Shown: positions 12,873 through 25,150 of the stretch, one piece after another | How the letters are laid out: every line of letters begins with the position of its first letter | Numbering within the stretch: position 1 is the first letter of the stretch | NCBI GenBank assembly: GCA_948567375.1 | Contig: OX419762.1 | Location: 4,966,001-5,030,000 of the forward strand | Direction of reading: 5' to 3' | DNA length: 64,000 nucleotides | Origin: Lunularia cruciata | Taxonomy: Eukaryota > Streptophyta > Marchantiopsida > Lunulariales > Lunulariaceae | Notes under the pieces: generated by a model | Told to the model about the DNA's origin: nothing | Database searches by the model: none | The model's input: the letters and a program-made list of their open reading frames with translations, nothing else | Program-made: the position numbers and the translations under genes

Positions 12873-15630
12873 GGAGGATTTGGTTGACTGATTTGGTTCA
12901 AATCTAATATTCTAGTTTAGTTTTCTATAAAGGCTTTAGGGTATTTGACGCTTGGACTGGAAATCAAGGCAACTTTAAGTCTGCCAGATTAACATGAGTA
13001 TACTTAAATTTTTAGTTTTTGTAGAGTTCAAGTATCGACTCTGGGAGGAAATCACGGCAAGTTTGCCTGGCTTCGTGGAGTCCATTCTTGACTAGTGAAT
13101 TAAACCCCCTGGATTTGTTTCGGATTGAAATTTAGCTACAAGTTCTTACTAGTCTTCTCTTCCTGTATTCTTTGATTTAGACTTGATCCTTTTGAGTTCA
13201 ACACGCGTTAATTCCTTACGATGATAATCCTTAAATTCCGCATCCTGATCAATAAAGTTATCTACCAGATAGAAAAATTTATGACTATAAATATAAAAAA
13301 AACACTTAATATTAAGTGTCGAAATATCTAACAAACGTGTACTATAATTTTTAGTAAACTTCTTTCTCTCGACTGAATATGATACATTTTTCAATTTTAC
13401 TTTATAAATGGAGGAGAGAGTTTTCGAACAACCTAATCTTTATGTAAATAATTATGTTAAAAAGATCATGAAAGATATTATACGTATTCCATACTGTGCG
13501 TATAATATCTTTGTTGGCTATTTTATCCAAGTTTAAAGAATGATACCGCCTAATCATCAGATTGACTAAGCAAATGTAAATAGCTATCAGATGCAATTAC
13601 GTGTTGTCGGCTTCTTTTCTAAATATGAAAATATCCATGTTACCATTCATGACTATCTCATTTGAATGGTGAAATGCAATATTTTTTCTCTCATTAATTC
13701 TCATGAAAGAAACTAGCAGATACTTTAGTTGCTGGTTTAAGTTTTTGTACATGATTTACATTTGATTCCCTGATATTTTTTCCCTTATGGGCCATATGTC
13801 ACCATGGATGACTTTTGGTCTATGTTCCAGATAATGTTTGTCTCTATTGTGCTTGGATGGACGTGTTAGTGAAACCATGAAACATTGAAATTACAATATG
13901 GATTGTTGTAAATACCATGATCAGTGTTTGAATTTCTTACTCCCAAAAATTAAATTTATGAATCAAAGAAATCCATATGGGATGGAAAAGTACCTTAGCA
14001 CATGTTTAATGAAGCAATTAATGTTATTTTCTTGACCTAGTCTCCAATTCCGTCATTTTTAACGCGAAGTATGATTTAAATTAGGAAATGTGAAAGATGA
14101 ACCACACTGTGGTCTTTAAGGCTAGCAATTGCAAAGTTACACATAACTAGGACACAATGTCATGTACTAAAGTTCAGCAAGATATGCACATGGTCAAATA
14201 TACTAGCTGGTCACTTATGGGGAGTTTAAGGTTTTTAAAATACTGCAATTGCATTTATGAATATTGTACGATATATAACTAGAATGATTATTTTTATGCC
14301 CATGAATAATTCATATTACATCTATAAATTCTGCAATAGTATTTATAAAAATATTTTTTTCTTCTCTAAATCTAAAAGATGTGGACATATGAAAGTTTCA
14401 AATCAATTTAAAAGCAATCGACAGTGTGGCGATTTTTTCTTTTCTTGCTAAAATACTAGCAGTTGGTTCATTCAAGAACAATCTGGCTGACTTTTAACAG
14501 GCTATCAATTTCAACTCAAAAATTTAGAGATGAAATCATAATTAGAGATGGTGCTCATGATTCACACGGTAATGTAAATCATGAGTCAGTTCGGTGTGAT
14601 CCACAAATTATCCAACATGGCGTGAAATTCTGCTTTCAATAGTCTGCGACCACGTGTACGCCAAAATAAAGGGAGAGCTCTTCTTTCACAAGTCTTTATC
14701 CAATGTTCCTGCATGTTCATACCAAATCAACTACGAGCTACGAGCTACAAGCTACAAAGGACACGACACGCTGTACGGGTTCATGTTAAATTTACATGGC
14801 ACTGTGACAAGAGTACGTCCACGGTCCGAAAGTTCTTTAACCAATTCTAACATTCTTTCATTGTAACATACGATACGCATGATACGCTTCTACTGTAGGC
14901 CTGTACGATATGAAAGTACAATGACACGAATACCCAAAGTACGGATGTATGACATGTTATGTCACGTTGCTTGGGATACAGTATCATATATTAGGCTATG
15001 TTATCATATAACATGCCCATGTTACGTACGCATGGTACTCTGAGGAACTATGCTGCCCCAGGTGTTTGGTGTTTACGTGCGCTTGAAGTATTCCTCGAGA
15101 ACTGAACCACGGTAGAATGAGCCTCAACCCTAAAGATGATGCTTACGACTTTTCGTATTCCCTAGAGTTATTCTTGACACTCATCTAATGGCCTTCATAT
15201 CCACATCAACTGTACATGAAACGGTCATATTCAAGACACCGGAGTCATTTCGAATGCATTGACGCTACATGATCTTTTGGTGAAACTCATAATTTGTTGA
15301 AGGTTCTTTGTATATACGAAGGGAAAGTGGGGTTCATTCTTGTGTTCGCAAGTTACTTTTGAGTCAAGACCACTAACCAAGGCTGGCTTTATAGCATGCA
15401 GCTGTAAAAGGAATACGAAAGTGGGAACTTGTAGCCGAAGTTGCATCGATCGCAGCGGTAAGTTAATCATGACGAAGACGAGCTACAGTGGGCGATGTTA
15501 ATGGATGTTTGAGTGCACCGGTCCAGCGAAGAGTTTACTAAGCTGTCCTTTCTCGACCAAGAATGGGAGATTCGCTTTACTAAGTCCTGAATTGAGCACA
15601 TTATAACTCGACCGAAGTTCCAGAGCTCAG

Positions 15631-15962
15631 CACGTACGTATGATCTTCAGGTAAGGATCCTGTTGACGTCTTGGTGTGTTCAGCTAATGGTCTCCGTTAT
15701 GTCCCTAGACAACGGATCGTCATTATACATTGTAACTTTTTGACTAGAGTTTAGTCAACCTAGCATTTTGAGGTACACGTAGAAATTTCAGGATAGCACG
15801 TACATATGAACCAACGTAAGGATTCTAATCATGCTTGTGTGTTGAGTTCTTGGTCTGAGTTATGAATCCCGTCCATAAACAATGGATTGTCATTACACAT
15901 TGTAAATTGTTTACTCGAGTCTAGTCAAGTTGGCATTTGAGGTATACGTAGGAATTTCAAGA
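15631..15962. repeat. 166 bp tandem duplication, diverged
   Basis: Copy one (15631-15796) and copy two (15797-15962) share CACGTAC-TATGA, GTAAGGAT, the TGTGTTGAG/TGTGTTCAG block, the GTCATTA-ACATTGTAA block and the GGTA-ACGTAG-AATTTCA end in the same order. They are older than the exact duplications elsewhere in the window. Confidence 0.8.
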
Positions 15963-16919
15963 TCATTTTGGGACTGCCTTTGGGACAATCGTGCAAGGAT
16001 CGGATCGGCATCCACTAGTAATGACAATGGTGAATAATGTAGACGGCAGTGGTATATGTCAATTTTGATCAACTGAAGAGGTAGTCTGTTCGAGCATTGG
16101 TCACCCGAAGTCATTCAATTGTGGTTGTAGATAGTGCCTCCTTAGTGTAGAGACTGGTGAAAGTGATCACTTTATCGGTGAGGAGTGGAGGCCCTGTACA
16201 GAGAGGTAATGTGATGTGTGCACTACATTACGGCTTACGTACGTACTCTCCAGCATTGGTGTCTGAAGTCGCTATTTAGCCTGTCAATCGTTAAAGTAGA
16301 TGATGTTGTCACCCTAGTGTACAGGCTGGAGAATGTGTCACATGATCGGAGCGGTATGGATAGATATACGGAGATATGTAGCTTTTGTACCTTTTACTAC
16401 GCTGGACTGTCAGCTGCTTCAAGTGGTTGGTGATACTGCAGTGCCCTGTTTGAATGTTTGGTCATATGTCCTGCGAACGGAGAGAAATGCACAGAGAGTC
16501 TGTGACTAACTTTGAAGTTTACCTGTAATGGATTCGGTATCCTGTGGTGCTATCAGAGACTGACATGTATATTGCTTGATATAAACTCATCTCTGCTCTT
16601 GACACGCAGGCAGATTACAATTCAGTTCTCTTATGGATGTGTTTCGGACAACTGTTGTCGGGAATTGGCCTCGATGAAAACTTTACGCTATCAATAACAA
16701 ATTTACCAGTACGCCAACCTCCAACCTTGAGTCTAGTGGACGTGCAATAAAGCAGTAAGCATGCTTACTGATTGTACTGGAGTACTTGGGGACTATCATC
16801 GTGAACCCCTTCTGCAGTTTCATGCGGCCGAGATAGATATGTAGCACAATATCCTTTGTGCTAGATGCTGCTAATACAACAGTGAGATTTGAGTTTTGAA
16901 AATTCATTCCCTAACTGAA

Positions 16920-19124
16920 ATGGAAAATCACCGCCCTAGTCTAGGGCCTAATGTGGAAAATGTTGCAGTTACCACACGGCTGAATCCCGATCGAGTCCTG
17001 CTCTCTACCACTGATCCTCAAGCACCAGTGATTCCTGTTTCAAAGTCTCTGCTTAGCAATCATCCCCAACCTCATAAGGTTTTTCGTCCTGCAGCGTCTA
17101 CCTTATCAGCTTTTCATCACACTATGGATTCTTACCAATCATGTCTTAGCCGTGTAGGAAGATGTTCCAAATGCTACCCATCTTGTGTTTGTAACTATTC
17201 CCTTTCTTATCCAAAAACTAGTGAGGAGGCAAACTTCTCGAGTGTTTCCAGTAAACCTGCAGGAAACTCTCTCAAGTCCAATTCTGATGTTAACACCTTT
17301 GATGAGTCAAGAAGTGTGGACTCGGTAAACTTTTCAAATGATGCAATTAACTCTGCAGTTACTACCAGTTCTGCACTGGATCACCTTCATGACTCCTGGT
17401 TAGGGAAAGCTCTATCAGACTTCAGCGAAGGTGGATATAAGAGGACATATGAAAATGACGGTCTGAATCTGGATCCATGCAACAGTCACAAAATCCAGAG
17501 CCGATATTTGAAGACTAACAGTCGACGTTCGAAGAAAAGACGGATGGGTGGATCTACCACTTCTACCAGTGACACTTCATTAACTGGACAAGAATTGGAA
17601 GAATGGAAGGAAAGGATGGAATCTGCGAAGCTAACGGATCTGGCAAGCAACGATCCAAGAAAAGCCCGGAGGTAGTACTTCCCATAAGTTGGTTCAGGTG
17701 TCAAATTTTGCTTTCCAGTGATTTGCATCTGCCACGAATCAGTGCAAAAGTTCCCCTTAATTTCCATACTCGTGTTCAAGTCAACCTAATAGATTGGACG
17801 TTACCGGGTAGGACTTATGTTTGTTCACACTACTAGAACCGTGCCGAGCTATAGTATCAACTCTTGACACGTTTCCTGACTAAATACATATTCAAGTAAA
17901 GATCAATCCAAACACAATAGTACTGCTTACCCGGTACGCCTTTCTTGTCTGAATGATATGTCTTCGGCACTATAAATCCCGATACACCTTTCTTATCTGA
18001 GTAATATGTCTTATGGCAGGATATATTTAAACAGAATATATGCTGCCCAAGCTAAGGAGAGGAAGGTTAAGCGGACAGAGGATCTGGAGAGGGCATCGGA
18101 GATGTTGCAAGCATTGAACCAAAACTATGCTAATGACATTATAATCTTACAGGTGTTACTAACTGTCTCTTTCGGATCCATGAGAAAAGCTGCGATTACG
18201 TCCAAAATTTGGTTTTCTTCGTTCTTGAGTACATCGGTTTAGCTAGATATTGGTCCACGAACAGCATGATACTACATTCCTCTTTCCCGCGAGTACCTTT
18301 CACCTACTGGAGATTTTCCGATCACAGCTGAATGTTTCTATTACTTCAAGAATTCTTCTCCAAGTTTTAAGGCAGATCATGAATTCAATTCGGAGCAAGC
18401 TCGTCTCAGACTGGTGACAGTGGTGGGCTGATGTCGATGTGAACTAAATCTTCTCTGAACTTTTGGTATCCTGCCAACATTGGATCACAATCGCAAATCT
18501 TAGTTACCTTGTTCATGTCTCAATAAGAAGCTAGTATAAAATTACCTATAGGATTAATGTTTGTACATGTAGTCTTTATCCAGCTCATTTTACTGAAAGA
18601 CTGATGTTTTGGGGCTGTCTCTGCAGAATTATAACACCCAACTCCACATGGAAAATGCGGCCCTGAAGCTAAAGCTACAGATGATGGAGCAGCATGCCCT
18701 GCTTTCGGATGGTAAGTTTCACTATCCCAGATACAAATTGTAGTTTTATTTGTAAGTGGGTCTCGGATTACAGATCTGGATACTTTTCAAAGATTTCAGG
18801 CTATATCAGAAGTCGCGCACTTGCAGTTGTATACGGGTTACCGAAGTTCATCGTAGACCCTGCAGTCTTGTCTTGGTTTTCATCTTGTTTCGTTTACGCT
18901 GTTATGATTCATATACGCGTACTTTGGCACTGATGTCGTTGTCCGAACTTCCATTCTGGTAACTCTATGGCTTTCAGTGCCACTTCAGGTTCCTTGCACT
19001 TCAAACTACATTGTTGTTTCATGCAGAAATTAATGAAGCACTGCGATATGACCTACACCTATTGAGTATGACAGCTGAGAAGACATATGGACCTGGCCAT
19101 GCTCCTCCGCATGAATGCTCATGA
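16920..19124 (+). CDS. Group I-type bZIP transcription factor, four exons
   Basis: Exons 16920-17671, 18020-18152, 18627-18711 and 19027-19124 join with GT-AG introns to give about 355 residues. Residues 1-240 are Ser/Asn-rich and probably disordered, with a basic patch near 215-225 (SRRSKKRR). The bZIP starts at DPRKARR (about 245-251). Its basic region has Asn255 and Lys263 (N-x7-K, the Lys variant typical of the VIP1/RF2a-like group). The zipper follows exactly ten residues on, with heptad positions L273, L280, Y287, L294, L301, L308 and M315. The intron splitting the codon after DPRKAR matches a position I associate with this group. The start ATG at 16920 is chosen because the frame opens only eight codons upstream with no other ATG. 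The basic-region contacts are unusual (NRIYAAQAK). Role: nuclear DNA-binding regulator, by family. Confidence 0.85.
17672..18019 (+). other. Intron 1 of the bZIP gene
   Basis: Donor AG|GTAGTA and acceptor ATGGCAG|G. It splits an Arg codon in phase 2 inside the basic region; without removal the frame hits TAG at once. Confidence 0.85.
18153..18626 (+). other. Intron 2 of the bZIP gene
   Basis: Donor ACAG|GTGTTA and acceptor TCTGCAG|A, phase 0, inside the leucine zipper. Joining restores the heptad register from Leu294 to Leu301. Confidence 0.85.
18712..19026 (+). other. Intron 3 of the bZIP gene
   Basis: Donor GATG|GTAAGT and acceptor TTCATGCAG|A, phase 1. The following exon adds INEAL, LHLL and a short tail ending at TGA 19122-19124. 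Confidence 0.85.
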
Positions 19125-20640
19125 GGGCCGAGTCACTGAGAAGATAGTATGACTCTACGCTAAATTTCAGACTAGGAAGCGTCCAAGAATTCAGCGTGTG
19201 AATTTCCCCATTTCAAAGTCACACTTTCTCAGGAGATGGTACATCTGATTCTTACGGATAATGACGTCATTGCTTTATCTGTTCGACAATTGAAAGTTTC
19301 CTCGTCAAATTGCAGACCAGAGTGATCAGGACATAAGATTGGATGTCCATGGGTGATAAAACTCTAGATTTGTGCATACCGTTTCGTAGAAACCTGTTCT
19401 ATCCATGACCCTTCTTGAAGCAAAGCTATCAGGACGTCAAATGTAATACATTCCCGGCAAGCTGGCATTCCCACTCAGAGTCTCCTTGTTGAGGCTACAC
19501 ATTTGAGGTGACTATATGTTCCTCGGCATATCGAGCAGCTTCTATGACAAGTGATATCCTGACCAGCAAGAACTGCAAAGGATAACGTCGAGGTCATCTG
19601 GCAAGCTCCAGTATACGGTTAACTCTGTTAGCAGCTCCTCTGTCGACTTCTTGTGAAATAGCAAAAGAATCCAGAATAAGGTACGCCACTGTTCCGTATC
19701 TTAGCGTCCGTGAAGCCTGGCTGCGTTCATTGTGAACCCTTGGAGATTGTGGCTTGTATGCTATCTAATCACCTCTGAATTTCAGTGCTGGTTACGATGT
19801 TCTGCATGCTGTTTCTGCTGCCATCATCATCTAGCCGAAACTCTGATGTTATCTGCTAAAAATTTCCCATCATAGTGCAATATTTGTGGTATGCGATACT
19901 GGGTATATCGCATCGCATATATATGTCATCTTATATATATCGCATCTTTTATGTCATCTTTTTCTGGATGACAAGGTAACCACTTGTGTCAAAGTAAACC
20001 AACTCTGAGGTAGCAATCGTTGTAATCCTGGTTATCGACTTGTTATGCTTAATGATGAATCAAACTCTTCCCGGAATACGGTTCCATACATCAGGAAGCT
20101 GTATGCTACATGCTTATGCCATATGTCAATAGTCCATCACAGGCATGCTTGCCTATAATACCAAATTGTGGTACAGTGATGGCAAAACTCTATGGATATA
20201 TGAGGACAGATATTTGATGGAGATCCTGTACTCATCAAATGCATATAAAGTGCAGAGCTCATTAAACGCATATGGAGTACTTGTGAAATGGCAATAAATT
20301 GATTTAAAAAGATAACCAAGATATCTGTATTTCAACATAATCAAAATATTCTCATATCGAGAAGAATGATAAATTTACCTATTTGAATGACGAGTGGCAT
20401 TTAAGTTGATAATTTGCGATTGATTCTATAGAGTAGAGTTTAGTTCATTAATCTGCAAAGCAAACCCTATGACATGTAACCTAATGTCAATTGACTTGTA
20501 TATTTAGAGTATAGTGCTAAGGTAGAATTTAGTGCAATAATTTGTTCTTGATCTTTAGGGTTTAGTTCAGACAGTTCATTCTATATAGCTCATTATTCTA
20601 TAGAGCTCATTATGCATGTCGTCAAAGTTTTGCTCCAACA
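19125..20640. other. Downstream flank of the bZIP gene, no further gene recognised
   Basis: It contains the presumed 3' UTR and anonymous DNA. Around 19,880-19,970 there are short imperfect repeats of ATATCGCAT and ATGTCATCTT. No conserved frame was seen. Confidence 0.55.
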
Positions 20641-21076
20641 TTGACAAGATTCTGCTTTGGTAACGGGCTGATGTGGTCAAGGTTCCGCTCTAGTATTGGG
20701 TTGACATCGGTCCAACTCAAAGTTGCACCACGGTTATATTGCAGGGTTGCTCCATTTTTGCCACTGATGTTGAGTTCAGTTGGACCTCGCAATGGTTCTG
20801 CCAAGGTTGCATTGTGCATTGCTTCTTTTCCACCCAAGTTAACTGCCACGGGTTTAGTTTAGTTAATTAGGTTCCATCATCCAATGCCAAGGTATCCCCG
20901 CGGTATCACCTACCACCAGGGTTGCACCGTGTCTAACGGTGAGGCATCGCCAGGGTATCATTAGGGTTCCACCATATGCAACATTGAGGTAATGCCGATA
21001 AACGCCCATGTTATGTCTGTTAGGTTCCACTAGTCTAACAACGTTGGGGTATCGCTGAGGTATTGCAGATATTGCC
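20641..21076. repeat. Degenerate ~50 bp minisatellite-like array
   Basis: From about 20,870 successive segments begin GGTTCCA or GGTTGCA and continue through a CAACGTTGAGG-like block to GGTATC-CC. Starts lie near 20,870, 20,919, 20,965 and 21,022. The preceding 200 bp has similar but weaker GGTT-GC-CCA spacing. The units are too diverged to give an exact consensus by eye. Confidence 0.6.
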
Positions 21077-21228
21077 GAGGTGTTTCCATGAATGAATGGA
21101 GATCCAAACCCATGAATCAATGGAAATGAACATGAAGTCACAAGGAAACAAGGAGGTGTTTCCATGAATGAATAGAAATCCAAACCCATGAATCAATGGA
21201 AATGAACATGGAGTCACAAGGAAACAAG
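21077..21228. repeat. 76 bp tandem duplication
   Basis: Two copies (21077-21152, 21153-21228) starting GAGGTGTTTCCATGAATGAA, with three single-base differences. Confidence 0.95.
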
Positions 21229-21234
21229 GCAAGT

Positions 21235-21666
21235 GAAGATGAAGTCACAAAAGTACACTGATTGAAAGCAAAGAACTCAAAGAAGAAAGTGAATAAAGAA
21301 CTCAAAGAAGAAAGTGAGTATATGTATATGCAATATAAGTGTGAATGATGCTCAAATATAAATGGGCAAGGATGCAAAAGAAATGAGGATGAGTACTCCT
21401 ATACATGAAGTGTTCTGCTATACAAATGTACTAAGACATGGGAGTGGACTGAAGATGAAGTCACAAAAGTACACTGATTGAAAGCAAAGAACTCAAAGAA
21501 GAAAGTGAATAAAGAACTCAAAGAAGAAAGTGAGTATATGTATATGCAATATAAGTGTGAATGATGCTCAAATATAAATGGGCAAGGATGCAAAAGAAAT
21601 GAGGATGAGTACTCCTATACATGAAGTGTTCTGCTATACAAATGTACTAAGACATGGGAGTGGACT
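21235..21666. repeat. Exact 216 bp tandem duplication
   Basis: Copies 21235-21450 and 21451-21666 look identical. Inside each is a further 24 bp duplication (AAAGAACTCAAAGAAGAAAG repeated). The absence of differences implies a recent event, or an assembly artefact. Confidence 0.95.
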
Positions 21667-21786
21667 GAATAACATGTGGAGGTGTTGTGTTCTTGTTCTT
21701 AATGTCCATGGCTTCACCTATAACAAAGGCCTTGAGTGGGAAGGTGCTCTAGTCTGACATGCATCAATGTGCCTAATGAGGGGTCT

Positions 21787-23620
21787 CTAAATATACATTG
21801 GACTATATCTCCAAAGAAGATCACACTCTCCATCGTGTATGCATGTGGGGGAGGGTCCGTGGAATGTGGCAGCTAAACCCTCAAAAGGGTCCACACTATA
21901 CTCCGTAAGCCAGTCCAAAGTCCACTCCTCAATAAGGAACTCAATAGTTGAATACGAGTTGGCTCTAAATCTATCTAAGGGAGCACTCAAGGGGTATGAT
22001 GAGGAGGAGTGATCTGATGAACTAGAGTGGAAAGGAGTAAAGGATTGTGGATGGATAGCACCATGGGAATGGTTCATACAATATGGTAAGAAAGCAGTAT
22101 TTACTATCAAAATATTGTAATGGTAAACCTTGTGCAATAAATACTCTATAGGATCTATGGATATAATCTCTATACTTGTCCTTATATCTGTCCATGTCAT
22201 CAGACACATCCATGAGATGAGCACCAGTTTGTACACTTATTGGATAGTAAAACATGACCACACATATCCCTCAAGAGATGTTGGAAATCCTATCGGGTGT
22301 TATTAGTCCACAATATAACCTCAAACTTAGACACACCAAAATCCATGAACTCTCAAACCCTAAGGCATGATACATCTAAAAGTGGTCCTCATTCTATACA
22401 AGGTCCATCTGAATTACTCTACCAACAAGGATCCTTGGCCAGAGAGCTTACAACTATCCCATATAACATCAACCAAGCAACCAATATCCAAGAGTAAAAT
22501 CTTCCTCCTCCTCTCATGAGCATAAACAAAGTGAGGAGTAAACTCTTGAGTCAAGCTAATCTGCTCTTGCATCATAGAAAGTCTAAAAATATTGCCAATG
22601 AGTGCCATCCTCCTCTCCTCTAACTAATCTATATTTGTACAAGTGTGGGTAAAATGAGGTGGAGGTGCAAGATCATCTAAGATGCAAGGTCTACAAATAA
22701 TTATGTCCATATCAGTGGTATCCACACTAGGCTATCTTCCATATAACCAAGGCTTAGTCTGTGTTGCCTCAACTTGTGTCTTTGTCTCACTAGCATGAGC
22801 AACAAATTAAGTGATACTTGCTAGCCTATTGGTCTGAGTCTCCTCCCTAATCATATCCAAACTCTTCATCTGAGTCCCCTTATAATTGTATCCAAAATCT
22901 CTATCTGAGTGTGCTCATGCATGGCAAGCATTATGGTGATGACCCCAAAGGGTACTCTCTATGGAACTGCCTCACCTGATCTGAGTCCCACTCTAAGTCA
23001 CTCCTCACATTGGCTAACACCACTCTAGTCCTTTCCACCTCAGTCTGAGTACTTTCCAACTCAACCACTAACTCTCTATAGTAAGAGTCATGTTAGGTCC
23101 TATAAGCCACCTTCATCAATGCTTTCTCCACTAATAGAAAATCCCATGGCAATGCTCTCCCATGTTGCTCATACTCTCCTCTCACAAATGCCAAAAAGAA
23201 ATCCTCTTTGCTCAATATCTCTCTCTCCTCATTAAATTACCAATACAAAGCTCTCTCTCCTCCATGTCTCTAATAGTTGACTCTCTCTCTCTCTTTGAAA
23301 TTGGACATCCTAGCATTCACATTGATGGGATTGTCTCTCAATGATCCAAAACTATGAACAATAGTCTCTGGAAGCTAAATATGATCACCCAATGGAGGAA
23401 CTAGGGGCACCTCAACCTCAGTCCAATGTACCTCACTCTCATGCTGCCCACTTGTGTCTAATGGAAAGGATGTACATGGATCATCTGCAACCAAAACTGG
23501 CTCCAAGTCCTCTACATGATCAATATGGACACCTAGATGAGGACCTATGCACAAAGAATCAATTCATATCAAATTTAATGAAGCACATACATCATCATAG
23601 ATAATTTTCATGTGTATATA
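21787..23620 (-). pseudogene. Element A: coding remnant downstream of the PHD finger
   Basis: After the PHD finger the minus strand keeps protein-like coding potential with scattered stops. Between about 23,300 and 22,900 it reads a helix-rich stretch (FFLAFVRGEYEQHGRALPWD, then a Glu/Arg-rich coiled-coil-like run). At 22,236-21,787 there is a Ser-rich then acidic segment ending in a stop. I do not recognise the family. A similar Glu/Arg-rich remnant lies at 33,050-33,741. It may be a third open frame or a long C-terminal extension of pol. A splice-acceptor-like TTTGTGCATAG near 23,550 raises the possibility of a spliced product. Confidence 0.45.
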
Positions 23621-23872
23621 CATTGCTATACAACATACATCGTTGTCAACATCATACACTATAGACACATAACTCACATATAAGTCATACATAGATTCTG
23701 AAGTGCCACAATTGCCCCCCTAGCTGGCGGTTAGGTCCCTCTAACTCCAAATAGCTATCTACTCCAAGCATATGGTATACCCAATGATGGGTAAAGATCA
23801 GGAGGCTAGGTGCTATCGAGCCCCATCGTTAGTCCCTGGTCTGCACTCTATACCATATAAAAGATGAACTAG

Positions 23873-24187
23873 CTATAGGTCAAGTACATCTAGGACATAA
23901 CTATTGTCCTTGAGGAACCACACGTGAAGGGAGGAGTCATACATGCCATATGCCATATGCCATCCTCTCAAACAACTATCACACACTAACATAGTAGTAG
24001 CTCCACCAGAAGAGCCACATAACATACACCTCAAGCCTCCCCGTATAAGTGCCAAGCTTGGATCCATAGTACCATCAATGTTTGGGAGGTGGCATGGTTC
24101 ACAATTGCACACATGATCCTTCCAATTAACACTATCATGCCCTTCCAACATAAGGATTCCAGATGGCAAAACCTCATGCACTCTCAA
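23873..24187 (-). pseudogene. Element A: PHD-type zinc finger after the integrase
   Basis: The 104-residue frame contains Cys54-x2-Cys57, Cys69-x2-Cys72 and His77 in the run CMLCGSS...LVCDSCLRGWHM, the first five zinc ligands of a PHD finger (C4HC3). The sixth ligand position is Tyr80 instead of Cys, and the terminal W-x-C-x2-C is reduced to Trp90, so this copy is decayed. A preceding cysteine pair (HVCNCEPCHLPN) may bind another metal ion. PHD fingers commonly read histone tails; in a retrotransposon an integration-targeting role parallel to a chromodomain is an inference. Confidence 0.7.
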
Positions 24188-24199
24188 GATAGTACAACT

Positions 24200-25150
24200 T
24201 GTAGAAACATCAAGTATTGTTGGTGTTGTCTACTATAGATATACATAGTCACCTAGATGAAATCAATAGATCAAGGGTCTATAACCTCCTCCTTGAATAG
24301 TAGCATAATGTAACGTATCCCTATGTTGAGCAATCACTTAGTTCTCAAAGGCCATTGACATCACTCTTTGAAAGATCTCTACCTGTTGAGAACATCCACT
24401 CACCATACATTTGGATCATCCAAGTCCAAGACTACAATAGCATCTCAATGAATAACTATATGTAAATCTGGATCTCATCCATAGAGTAGAAAGTAAGGAG
24501 AGAAGGATGCTAAGGAGACTTGCCGGTTGAACCGATAGCCCATGGCCAACCAAGGTAATTGGAGATCCCAATCTCTCAAGTGTCCTCTCTGCAAACCAGA
24601 CTTTTGCAACCCTCTCTTCATCATTTGAACCACTCTCTCTGCTAAGCCATCTGCCTTAGGGTGATCTCAAGAGGTAGTATGATGATCAATCAAAGCATTT
24701 TCACACAAGACCTAAAACTCTCCCAAGAACTTTATACACTGATCAGTTAAAACCTCAATTGGTGCACCAAAATGACTAAGAACCTTATCTAAGAACAAGT
24801 AAGCCGTCTCTTCATTGGACTTTTTAAGAAGTGCTACCAACTCAATCCACTTGGAAAAGTGCTCCACATCACCAAAATGTACTGATAATATCTCATAGTC
24901 AACGGTAAAGGTCTAGCAAAGTGCAAATTCCAGCAGTAACCCAATCCCATGATCAATAATGGGTGCAACTGTGGCATATGAGCATTAAATGATGCTTTAA
25001 CTCAGTCACAAACCACACATCTGGCAACAAATTTTTATACATTGATTTGCATACCGCACCACCAATAATGACTCTGGAGTAAGCTATATGTATGCTTTAC
25101 TAAAAAATGTCCTAACTCCTCATGAGCATGATAGACCAATTGTAGTCTTT
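24200..25150 (-). pseudogene. Element A: integrase
   Basis: Translation of the minus strand gives the HHCC zinc-binding region near 25,130-25,010 (YHAHEELGHF followed by ARCVVC). The catalytic core follows, with a VLTDQ-IKFLGEF block near 24,720 and a HPKADGLAERVVQ block near 24,640 carrying the Glu of the DDE triad. The flanking GLQ-GHLRDWDLQLPWLAMGYR run is typical of this class. Stops of the Gln-to-TAG and Trp-to-TGA kind interrupt it. It is followed without a gap by the PHD region. Confidence 0.75.

Larger units (their letters stand above)
12220..16919. other. Intergenic region between the two island genes
   Basis: Base composition is more balanced than in the flanking AT-rich DNA, but I recognise no protein domain on either strand. 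Short frames such as 15231-15470 have no family signature. The region holds diverged local duplications (12668-12872 and 15631-15962). The last part must carry the bZIP promoter, in which I see no clear TATA box. Confidence 0.55.

Noticed and set aside
20137-20344. Two overlapping minus-strand frames
   Set aside because: Short, AT-rich, overlapping in different frames and without any family signature.
21138-21593. Two nearly identical small proteins on the minus strand
   Set aside because: They are the same frame read from the two copies of the 216 bp tandem duplication; no domain and no start context.
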